DNA of 32,972 nt from Candidatus Aldehydirespirator catecholifindens (GTDB taxonomy: Bacteria > Actinomycetota > Acidimicrobiia > Acidimicrobiales > Aldehydirespiratoraceae): positions 1 through 32,972 of the forward strand of contig JAPYNU010000018.1 in assembly GCA_028283245.1 (NCBI GenBank), given 5' to 3'. The translations under genes and the position numbers were made by a program. Below, one piece after another: positions 17,501 through 24,012 of the stretch (positions are counted from its first letter, which is position 1; every line of letters begins with the position of its first letter). The notes under the pieces are model-generated. The model worked only from the letters and a program-made list of their open reading frames with translations, was not told the DNA's origin and searched no databases.

Positions 17501-18002
17501 CCAGTTGCTGCACTATTTGAGATTGATCTACGAAATCGCCGCGGTTCAATGTGATAGGCGCAGTCGAAGCATCTGGGGCGACGAACTGCGCTAGGCCACG
17601 AGCTGAAACAACGATCACCGCAGGCATCTTCTCTGGTTGAGACATGCGATAGAGCACTCTGCAGCGCCGACCCATCGTCTCCACTGAGGGACTGACCCGT
17701 TCGAAAGGCAGCGTTTCCCAGGCGGGCAATTCTTCAACTGTGTCTGTGCCTAGAAATGCGATCAGATCCGCGCTAAGCGTCTCAGCCTCCAAACGGGTTG
17801 GCACAGCTACAAGCAGAGGCCTACGCCTAGATGCAGCACTGAGTCCGGCGATTGCCATGGCTCGTGCCGCTTCCGGAACAGCCAGTTTGGCGGTGCGACG
17901 TCCCAGCAACGACAAGAACCCAGGATGCTCTGCCAGCAACGGCACCAACGATGCCAAGCCCGGCTGTGATCGCTGCTGGGAACTGAGAGCGGTTTTCGCC
18001 AT
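14562..18002 (-). CDS. mfd: Transcription-repair coupling factor Mfd
   Basis: An 1146-residue Mfd, full length for the family. It displaces RNA polymerase stalled at DNA lesions and recruits UvrA. The N-terminal UvrB-homology region (LLVAVPTRLEAETLSADL onward) leads to the RNA-polymerase-interacting CarD-like domain (about 465-560, GAFVVHSHHGVARFEG and GGDRLYVPSDQVD). The translocase has Walker A GDVGFGKTE (about 615-622), the DEEQ box (about 716-719), TLTATPVPRTLEMSL, and IIESGIDMPTVNT with QIRGRVGRSGRRAYAYL in the second lobe; a TRCF C-terminal domain follows. It starts at ATG 18002, directly after the pth stop, and overlaps the lipoprotein gene by 4 bases. Confidence 0.97.
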   Translation of the reverse strand: MAKTALSSQQRSQPGLASLVPLLAEHPGFLSLLGRRTAKLAVPEAARAMAIAGLSAASRRRPLLVAVPTRLEAETLSADLIAFLGTDTVEELPAWETLPFERVSPSVETMGRRCRVLYRMSQPEKMPAVIVVSARGLAQFVAPDASTAPITLNRGDFVDQSQIVQQLAAFGYRREHQVEHRGEMAVRGSIVDVFASTGDTPLRIDFWGDEIERVTQFSVGDQRSVDPLEHAEIYPARELRPDEAMRRRASDLAASQPWAREQWQRLANGELFEGMESWWPWLAEHQALAADLVPEDGAVVLVEPRRLGDRANEILAEEEDLAAGLSETWGTDAADMPRLHSAFDGLLTNTAAPVWMLPAVADTPETGVFTASGWDRSPGGIEPLAARLSDFSASGYRTVLSASEPTVQRLSDLLAEHGPRVESFHADLSRGAVISDLKLAVLCETDVTGRRRTHRAPRVRSRDQRRFLADLTPGAFVVHSHHGVARFEGMVRRDIGGHDREYLLLAYRGGDRLYVPSDQVDAIRHYTGGESPTLSRMGGSDWSATKGRVRQAVAEIAAELVELYQKRISTAGHAFASDTPWQREMEDAFEYQETRDQLSAIAEVKHDMEQPVPMDRLIIGDVGFGKTEIAVRAAFKAVQDGRQAAVLVPTTLLAQQHTQTFQQRCAAFGVRVETLSRFLTPAQTRNVLKDLESGKVDVVVGTHRMLSADVNFKKLGLLVIDEEQRFGVRHKEVIKSLRASVDVLTLTATPVPRTLEMSLTGIRDMSLLDTPPADRQPILTYVGEQADRPVTEALRRELLREGQVFFVHNRVADIEHVAERLRGMVPEARVAVAHGQMDEGTLEQVVLDFADYRYDVLVCTTIIESGIDMPTVNTLVVDRADRLGLGQLHQIRGRVGRSGRRAYAYLFHPADAVLSEDAYERLKTIGEATQLGSGYRIAMRDLEIRGAGNLLGEAQSGHIAAVGYDLYCRLVSEAVAELRGDKIQTPPEVTIEVPVDAHIPADYINREAARLESYRRLAAVSAQAELDDLRAEWIDRFGTVPAAAETLLAIGQLRVACLRAAVSELVVTRRSGSSLAGQQRFAVRLARVDLPVSRQVRLQRLYRDGVIVKEDLKELHVQLRGDDASLVDQLVGLLSEVAPADKVEVS

Positions 18003-18004
18003 TT

Positions 18005-18604
18005 CTAAAGAGCGTTGAAGCGGTTCATGGCCTGCTCTAATCCGTGAGCGGCCATGTGTTCAACAGCGTCGGCGGCGCGGCTCACTACAACATCCAACTC
18101 GGCTCGCTCGGCGCGGCTCGGGCGTTTCAACACATAATCACCGCCTCTAGGCGTGAGGTCGGGTTTGCCGACACCTATCCGTATTCGGCTGAACTGCTCG
18201 CTGTGCAAATGCGCTTTGATTGACTTCAGGCCGTTGTGTCCCGCTAGGCCTCCACCAGTCTTGACTTTGAGCCGTCCGATCGGAAGGTCTAGTTCGTCAT
18301 GCACTACAACAAGATCACTCAAATCCGCGATCCCGTATCGACGCACCAGCGGTTTCACTGCACGGCCCGACTCGTTCATCCAAACACCAGTTACCGCTGC
18401 GACCACACGTCGCTGCTCAATCAGCAGTTCGCATACATAAGCACTCATGCGCCTAACACGACGCAGCCGCTGACCGTAACGGTGCAGTAGTTCATCTACA
18501 ACCCAGCACCCAGCATTGTGGCGGGTGCTTTCGTAGTTCTCGCCAGGGTTGCCGAGACCCACCACAAGCAGATCTGCCGAAACCCCAGTGCGCGCGCCGG
18601 GCAC
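18005..18604 (-). CDS. pth: Peptidyl-tRNA hydrolase
   Basis: Cleaves peptidyl-tRNAs released from stalled ribosomes. The family core is clear: LLVVGLGNPGENYESTRHNAG with catalytic His29 and Asn19, GVWMNESGRAV with the substrate-binding Asn, VVVHDELDLPIGRLKVKTGGG with the catalytic Asp partner, and GHNGLKSI. I place the start at GTG 18604, giving 199 residues, because a GGAGAG ribosome site lies 8 bases upstream and this leaves 22 bases after the rplY stop. The frame stays open to 18784 but that extension overlaps rplY and does not resemble Pth. The order prs-rplY-pth is conserved in actinomycetes. Confidence 0.94.
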   Translation of the reverse strand: MPGARTGVSADLLVVGLGNPGENYESTRHNAGCWVVDELLHRYGQRLRRVRRMSAYVCELLIEQRRVVAAVTGVWMNESGRAVKPLVRRYGIADLSDLVVVHDELDLPIGRLKVKTGGGLAGHNGLKSIKAHLHSEQFSRIRIGVGKPDLTPRGGDYVLKRPSRAERAELDVVVSRAADAVEHMAAHGLEQAMNRFNAL

Positions 18605-18626
18605 CAGAAAGGCTCTCCGGCGAGTC

Positions 18627-19298
18627 TCAGGACTCTTGCGTTCCAGCAGTCGCCTCTTCGCCCTGTTCGGCGTCGCCCATAACAATGAGCGTCTCGGCTT
18701 CTTCTTCCTCTTCCTTCTGCTGGCGCAGGAACTCCTTAGTGGAGCGGGTGATGAGGCCCACAGCGAAAGTGGCATCGGGATCACCCGACGGGGTCACGCC
18801 AGAGGGAAGGTCAATGTCGCTGACGCGAAGCGACGAACCGACTTCCAGATCGGTGACATCGGCAGTGACTTCGGAGGGGATGTCTTCAGGCTTGGCAAAC
18901 ACCGGCAGGCGGTGCATCACCTGATCGATCATGCCGTTGGCTTGCGTGACCTTCTTGGCTTCACCGGTAAGCACCAACGGAACCTCAACCTCGACCTCAT
19001 GATCAGGATCAATCCGCAAAAAATCGACATGGAGCACTTCGCGACGCACTGGATGACGTTGCAAGTCTTTGATAATCGACAGTTGTCGTCCGCTTTCTAG
19101 GTCAAGAGTGATCAAAGCGTTGAGACCGGCTTCTGTGTTGAGCGCAACCCGCAGATCGGTCTTGTCCACTGACACGGTCTCGGGTTCTGCCCCTAGGCCG
19201 TAAACCACCGCCGGGACACGTCCAGATTGCCGCAGCCTGCGGCTGGGGCGGGTGCCACGCTCGCGGCCAGTTTCGGCTTTCACCAAGTTCATCACCAT
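18627..19298 (-). CDS. rplY: Ribosomal protein bL25 (Ctc form)
   Basis: A 50S subunit protein that binds 5S rRNA, in the long CTC form with a TL5-type C-terminal domain. The N-terminal L25 domain shows RGTRPSRRLRQSGRVPAVVYGLG and VLHVDFLRID; the C-terminal domain shows EVEVPLVLTGEAKKV, GSSLRVSDIDLPSGV and an acidic tail (KEEEEEAETL). I chose ATG 19298, with AGG about 9 bases upstream; ATG 19292 (before NLVKAETGRERG) is equally possible. A longer frame from 19346 lacks similarity in its first 16 residues. It lies between prs and pth on the same strand. Confidence 0.93.
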   Translation of the reverse strand: MVMNLVKAETGRERGTRPSRRLRQSGRVPAVVYGLGAEPETVSVDKTDLRVALNTEAGLNALITLDLESGRQLSIIKDLQRHPVRREVLHVDFLRIDPDHEVEVEVPLVLTGEAKKVTQANGMIDQVMHRLPVFAKPEDIPSEVTADVTDLEVGSSLRVSDIDLPSGVTPSGDPDATFAVGLITRSTKEFLRQQKEEEEEAETLIVMGDAEQGEEATAGTQES

Positions 19299-19356
19299 TA
19301 CGTTGAGCCTACTGCCACCGCAGGCGATTGCCCTCCCATACTGCAACGCTGCGGTC

Positions 19357-19385
19357 TGATCTGCTTGTGATCTGCTTGTGATCTG
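19357..19385. repeat. 11-bp tandem repeat between prs and rplY
   Basis: tgatctgcttg occurs at 19357 and 19368, with a partial third copy from 19379 to 19385. It is non-coding, in the gap downstream of prs and upstream of rplY, and its period is not a multiple of three. Confidence 0.85.
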
Positions 19386-19408
19386 TTCTTAGTCTGTGCC
19401 GATTGGTT

Positions 19409-20398
19409 TTAGACCAAGTTCTCGCCGCCGAATATTTCGCTCACCGAGGTGTCCTCAAAGACTGCTGAGATTGCTCGTGCCACTATCGGTGCCACCGACA
19501 CCACTTGCAGCTTCTCAAACAACTTGTTATCAGTAAGCGGCAGAGTGTCAGTGCAGACCACCATGTTGATAGCTGAGTTTTTTAGACGTTCGACTGCCGG
19601 TCCTGAGAAAACGGCATGAGTGGTAGCAGCGATCACTTGGCTGGCACCGTTGGCAGCCAACAGTTCGGCTGCGGCCACGATGGTGCCCCCAGTGTCAATC
19701 ATGTCGTCAACTATCACGCAGGTACGACCTTCAACGTCACCTACGATCACTTTGGCCGACACTTCGTTGCTGTTCTCGCGGCGCTTATGAACAATCGCTA
19801 GATCCGCGTGCAGCAAGTTGGTGTAGCGCTCAGCGACCTTGACACGGCCCGCGTCGGGCGAAACGATCACAAGGTCATCGGCATGCAACGACTGCAGAAA
19901 CTCAAGCAGCACAGGCATAGCGGTGAGATGATCCACCGGCCCGTTGAAGAATCCCTGAATCTGACCAGAATGAAGATCCACCGACAGCAACCGGGTAGCA
20001 CCCGCCGCCAAAAAAAGATCAGCCAGCAGTCGAGCCGATATGGGTTCTCGGCCTGATGCTTTGCGGTCTTGGCGGGCGTAACCGTAAAACGGTGCAACCA
20101 CGGTGATGCGCTTAGCGGAGGCTCGCTTGGCGGCATCAACCATCACCAAATGCTCCACGATGGCATCGTTGATAGAGCCACCCGCCCACTCAGCGTGAGT
20201 GCCAACAATGAACGCGTCACAGCCTCGGATCGAATGGGCGTAACGCACATGCACTTCACCGTTGGCGAAATTCTCTATGTCAATCTTGTCAAGCTCAACA
20301 CCGAGTTCAGCACACACGCTGGCAGCGAAGGCTTCACTGGAGCGCCCCGCCACTATGCGAAGCTCTTTGTTGGTCTGCTGCCTCATCGAACCTGTCAC
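19409..20398 (-). CDS. prs: Ribose-phosphate pyrophosphokinase
   Basis: A 329-residue PRPP synthase, which makes phosphoribosyl pyrophosphate from ribose 5-phosphate and ATP for nucleotide, His and Trp synthesis. Visible elements are NFANGEVHVRY, the ATP-binding APFYGYARQDRKASGREPISARL loop, VDLHSGQIQGFF, VVSPDAGRVKVAERY and the PRPP loop VIVDDMIDTGGTI (about 227-239). The start is GTG at 20398, supported by AGGTGA about 7 bases upstream; an in-frame ATG at 20386 is the alternative. It heads prs-rplY-pth and lies about 100 bases below tRNA-Gln. The usual partner glmU is not in the window. Confidence 0.96.
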   Translation of the reverse strand: MTGSMRQQTNKELRIVAGRSSEAFAASVCAELGVELDKIDIENFANGEVHVRYAHSIRGCDAFIVGTHAEWAGGSINDAIVEHLVMVDAAKRASAKRITVVAPFYGYARQDRKASGREPISARLLADLFLAAGATRLLSVDLHSGQIQGFFNGPVDHLTAMPVLLEFLQSLHADDLVIVSPDAGRVKVAERYTNLLHADLAIVHKRRENSNEVSAKVIVGDVEGRTCVIVDDMIDTGGTIVAAAELLAANGASQVIAATTHAVFSGPAVERLKNSAINMVVCTDTLPLTDNKLFEKLQVVSVAPIVARAISAVFEDTSVSEIFGGENLV

Positions 20399-20502
20399 TT
20401 ATTTCACCTGCCGGGTCATGGCAACGGGCATCTTAGAGGCTGAGAACGCTGGCGGGAGGATGATCTCTCGTCTTTGCTGGAGTTCTTCGGTGAGCGACTC
20501 TG

Positions 20503-20575
20503 CTGGCCGGGCAGGATTCGAACCTGCAACATCCGGAGCCAAAGTCCGACGTTCTGCCAATTGAACTACCGGCCA
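20503..20575 (-). tRNA. tRNA-Gln (anticodon UUG)
   Basis: A complete cloverleaf on the minus strand. The 7-bp acceptor stem pairs TGGCCGG with CCGGCCA, the D-stem pairs GTTC with GAAC, and the 5-bp anticodon stem has loop CTTTGGC (anticodon TTG, reading CAA). The T-arm contains GGTTCGAATCC, and the discriminator base is G, as expected for Gln. CCA is not encoded. It lies just upstream of prs and divergent from the bS22 gene. Confidence 0.95.
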
Positions 20576-20670
20576 TCGCCGCCGATAACGCAACGACGGC
20601 ACATTCACTTTAGAGGAAACATAATCAGGCGCGACGTTTGCAATGTTGATCTCGCTAGGCTTGCTGATTC

Positions 20671-20763
20671 GTGGGATCGCTGGTCAAGAAGCGCCGTAAG
20701 CGCATGCGTAAAAAGAAGCACAAGAAGATGCTTCGGCGTACCCGTCATCAGCGTCGCAAGTAG
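20671..20763 (+). CDS. Small ribosomal protein bS22 (AURKAIP1/COX24 domain)
   Basis: A 30-residue, extremely basic protein beginning GTG at 20671 and ending TAG at 20761-20763. Residues GSLVKKRRKRMRKKKHKKM followed by LRRTRHQRRK match the actinobacterial AURKAIP1/COX24-domain peptides. The mycobacterial homologue, bS22, is seen in ribosome structures near the decoding site of the 30S subunit. An in-frame TGA at 20665 precedes the GTG by one codon, so the GTG is the only possible start. No strong Shine-Dalgarno is visible. Its divergence from tRNA-Gln suggests its own promoter in the 95-bp gap. Confidence 0.92.
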   Translation: MGSLVKKRRKRMRKKKHKKMLRRTRHQRRK

Positions 20764-20780
20764 CCTGCGCAAGTAGCCTG
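20755..20780. repeat. 13-bp tandem duplication across bS22 stop codon
   Basis: cgcaagtagcctg occurs at 20755-20767 and again at 20768-20780. The first copy holds the last codons and stop of bS22; the second lies outside the gene. The period is not a multiple of three but is harmless because it follows the stop. Confidence 0.85.
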
Positions 20781-20809
20781 CCTGAGTTACGACGATTACG
20801 TGTTCAGGC
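20780..20809. terminator. Hairpin between convergent bS22 and ispE, candidate terminator
   Basis: GCCTGA (20780-20785) pairs with TCAGGC (20804-20809), with an inner ACG/CGT pairing. It lies between the stops of the convergent genes and reaches into the ispE stop. No T-run, so only a weak candidate. Confidence 0.3.
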
Positions 20810-21604
20810 GCTGTCCACGCTAGACGCTGGCAGAGTTGCCGCTACGACACGTCCCTCACCCGGGTAAGCACCTTCTACAAACCAGGTGCTGCCGCTGCCT
20901 GCGAGTCTCGGAATTTGGCCCGTTGAATCGCCGAGTTCATCACGCCACTGCGCCAGTTCGGGCACTGTCCACAAAGCCGCGGCCTCTAAGTCGTTGCCGT
21001 GCTCACCGACGGGACTACCCAGTTGATCCCACGCATCGTAAACCTCTCCGGTCACGCAATGCAGAGGAGAAAGCTGCAACGTGTATTGCTGATTTGAATG
21101 CTCAAGCGGTTCGATGATCTCACCTATGCCCTGCACTCGGGCCCTGCCTCCCACCAGACAGAAGGCCACATCTGCACCCAGGCGCACTGCTTTCAGCGGG
21201 TCGGTTATCCCAGCCCAGCGCAGCACTGCCGCCGCATCGGATGAACCTCCACCCAGTCCGGCCCCTGCCGGGATCAGCTTGTGAACAGTCGCATCCGCCC
21301 GGCGACCAGTCAATTCCTGTGCCATGACTAACGCCCGCTCGACAAGGTTCTCCCCTGGTGCCGCCAAGTCGTGAATTTCCTGACCTAAATCATCAAGCAT
21401 CCGTACGGTAGGCCAGCTATGCCCAGTCTCATCCGCAAGACCGTTGCGCTGCGGTGGCCCAACTTGAGAGTGTTCACCGATTTCAAGGCGATCACCGAAG
21501 TCAAGACTCACCATCTCAGCATCGATCAGGTGATAGCCGTCATCACGAACGCCAGCGATGCGCAGGCTGAGCGTCAACTTCGCAGGCGCAAACAGATCCA
21601 TCAT
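20804..21604 (-). CDS. ispE: 4-diphosphocytidyl-2-C-methyl-D-erythritol kinase
   Basis: A 266-residue GHMP kinase of the non-mevalonate (MEP) isoprenoid pathway; it phosphorylates the 2-hydroxyl of CDP-methylerythritol. The N-terminal APAKLTLSLRIAGVRDDGYHLIDAEM is the classic IspE start with the substrate-binding Lys and His. The ATP loop KLIPAGAGLGGGSSDAAAVLR lies mid-protein. GADVAFCLVGGRARVQGIGE and LAGSGSTWFVEG are further GHMP motifs. The start is a tandem ATG at 21604. The 166-bp gap to the divergent Mo-hydroxylase gene must hold both promoters. Confidence 0.94.
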   Translation of the reverse strand: MMDLFAPAKLTLSLRIAGVRDDGYHLIDAEMVSLDFGDRLEIGEHSQVGPPQRNGLADETGHSWPTVRMLDDLGQEIHDLAAPGENLVERALVMAQELTGRRADATVHKLIPAGAGLGGGSSDAAAVLRWAGITDPLKAVRLGADVAFCLVGGRARVQGIGEIIEPLEHSNQQYTLQLSPLHCVTGEVYDAWDQLGSPVGEHGNDLEAAALWTVPELAQWRDELGDSTGQIPRLAGSGSTWFVEGAYPGEGRVVAATLPASSVDSA

Positions 21605-21770
21605 TTTCTATCAAGCCTTCTCGGCTGCCACAGCCACAAAAGCTACAGTCTCAGTCTTGTGCTTTCGTGTATCCCTCACACACATCAGTCACCACATAAG
21701 TCCACCAATCAAGCCTCACCACCTGAGAATATTCCCAACATCTAAAAAGAATTAGAGGAAAGAGTCGAAC

Positions 21771-23997
21771 ATGCAACCAACCATGCTTTCGGGATCGTTC
21801 ATGGGCAACGCCGTGCTGAGGCGAGAAGACCTAGATCTGCTCACCGGCTCAGCCCGTTTCGTTGGCGATATCAACCCACCCTCAACACTGCACGCGGTTT
21901 TTGTGCGCTCAGTGATGGCTCACGCTCAACTCGCTGCGGTTGACTGTCAAACGGCACGCTCAGCACCCGGCGTTGTCGGTGTTTGGACCGCTGAAGAACT
22001 ACCTATCGGTGCTCAGCGCCTGTTCGCGAGGCTGCCAGAGGAGCTGACCCGGCTGCCGCTGACCGACAAAGCTCGTTACGTTGGTGATCCGATTGCGGTG
22101 GTGGTTGCGAAATCTCGGGCAGCTGCTATTGATGCAGCCGAACTAGTTGAGGTTGATTACCTTCCGCTGCCAGCTTTGGTTGACCCGTTCGAAGCTTTGC
22201 AGCCTGACGCGCCGCTAGTGATCGAAGCTCATGGTTCTAACAAAGCAGCAGAGTTCTCGGTCAAAGCCGAGACTGATGAGCTATCTGGGCATGACCTCGT
22301 GGTAAGTGGTCGCTTCATTAACCATCGTATGGCGGCAGCCCCGATTGAGCCTTCCTCATTTCTTGCGGTTCCTTCCTCGGCTGCAACAACCGACGATGAT
22401 TCAGTCGCGCATGTGCAGGGCGATAAGGCCGTGCCCAACTTGACGCTGTGGTGCAGCACACAGCGACCCCATGAGGTGCGTTCTCAGGTGGCTGCAGCGC
22501 TCAACATGACACAAGAAGATGTGCGGGTTATTGCCCCTGCGGTGGGGGGCGGTTTCGGTGCCAAAGCGGCCGTCTACCCAGAGTTTTTGGTGGTGTCATG
22601 GCTAGCAAGCACTCTGGCACAGCCCGTCAAATGGGTGGAAACCCGCAGCGAGAACCTTGTCAACATGGTGCAAGCACGCGACGTGGTTCACGATGTGGAA
22701 CTAGGTGTAACCCGTGAAGGCGATTTCTGCTGGATCAAGATAAGAGCTGTCTCTAACGCTGGTGCGTATCCGAGCATTGGCGGCATCCTGCCTTTGATCA
22801 CGATGATGATGGCCACCGGGCCTTACCGCATTCCAGTGGTTGACTACGAGGCTGTTTCGGCTATCACTAACCTCACGCCTCTGGCAGCGTTTCGTGGTGC
22901 TGGACGTCCCGAGGCGGCAGTCACACTGGAGCGCATCGTCGACCGTGCAGCCACCCAACTCGGGATGGATCCTGCGGAGTTGCGTCGCCGCAACCTGCTG
23001 ACACCCGGCGATTTTCCGTATCGCACCCCGACGGGTGCCAATATGGACTGCGGCGATTATGTCCAGGCTCTGGATTTGGCTTTGGAGAAAGCCGGATATT
23101 CGCAGCTACGTGCCGAGCAGGCACAAAGGCGAGCCGCAGGCGGTAGCAAACTGCTGGGCATAGGCGTGTCGAGCTATGTGGAAATCACTGCAATGAACCT
23201 GCACACCGAGTTCGGGGCTGTCACAGTCGAACTTGACGGCACGATCACAGCACGGGTCGGCACAGCGTCACATGGTCAGGGTCACGCCACTGCCTACTCA
23301 CAGATTCTGGGCGAAGTGATGGGTGTTCGCGCCGATCAGGTGCGGGTGATTGACGGCGACACCGGCGAAGTCCCTCGCGGTGTCGGCACTGTGGGGTCAC
23401 GATCGTTGCAGCTCGGAGGCAGCGCAGTGTTGACCGCCGCGCAACATGTCGTCGACAAGGCCAAGCGTCTGGCAGCCGGGCTGCTCGAAGCCGACATTGA
23501 CGACATCGTGGTGACACCAGCAGGACTTGCTGTGGCGGGCGTGCCAGCTGTGGCAATGTCTTGGGCTGACCTGGCTCAAGCCGCTGCAGCGCCCACTGAT
23601 GAACTCCCCGAAGGGGTTGAGCCCGGCGCTCTGTCACACGAAACCGATTTCGACCAGGGCGAGTCGAGCTATCCCTTCGGCGCTCATGTGTCAGTGGTTG
23701 AGATCGACACCGAAACTGGAGATGTCCGCTTGCTCCGCCACATTTCTGTGGACGACTGCGGGCGGATCCTTAATCCAATACTGGTGCAAGGCCAAGTTCA
23801 CGGCGGTGTGGCCTCAGGTCTTGCACAAGCCTTATATGAGCATTCCACATTCGATGATGAAGGTAATCCTCGCAACACCAACTTTGCTGACTACGCCATC
23901 CCGGCTGCGTCGGAGCTGCCTCGCTTCGAGACCGCCCACACCGAGACACCCACCCCAACGGGTGTGGCGAGCCCTCGCCGCCGCCAAATCTGCATGA
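21771..23997 (+). pseudogene. Molybdenum hydroxylase large subunit (CoxL form II/XdhA-like), 3' end disrupted by deletion
   Basis: Large (Mo-binding) subunit of the xanthine/CO dehydrogenase family. The frame from ATG 21771 (AGAGGAAAG ribosome site) is canonical for about 730 residues: LTGSARFVGDI, HPxx-type VGGGFGAKAAVYPE, LAAFRGAGRPEAAVTLERIVD (the AYRGAGR loop type of form II CoxL), GTASHGQGHATAY and GSRSLQLGG. After HTETPTPT (about 23958) it changes abruptly and runs in the wrong frame to a stop at 24050. In the next frame, 23953-23997 encodes PQRVWRALAAAKSA and stop, the expected end of this family. About 40 codons, including the usual Gly-Ala/Val-Gly-Glu with the catalytic Glu, are missing. 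The gene's true end, 23997, lies 15 bases from the convergent helY stop. No small or medium subunit gene is adjacent. Confidence 0.85.
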
Positions 23998-24012
23998 ATG
24001 CGAAACTGCGTT

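Noticed and set aside
18605..18784. N-terminal extension of pth upstream to 18784
   Set aside because: The extension overlaps rplY in another frame, is Arg/Lys/Ser-rich and unlike Pth. GTG 18604 with GGAGAG upstream gives the normal family length.
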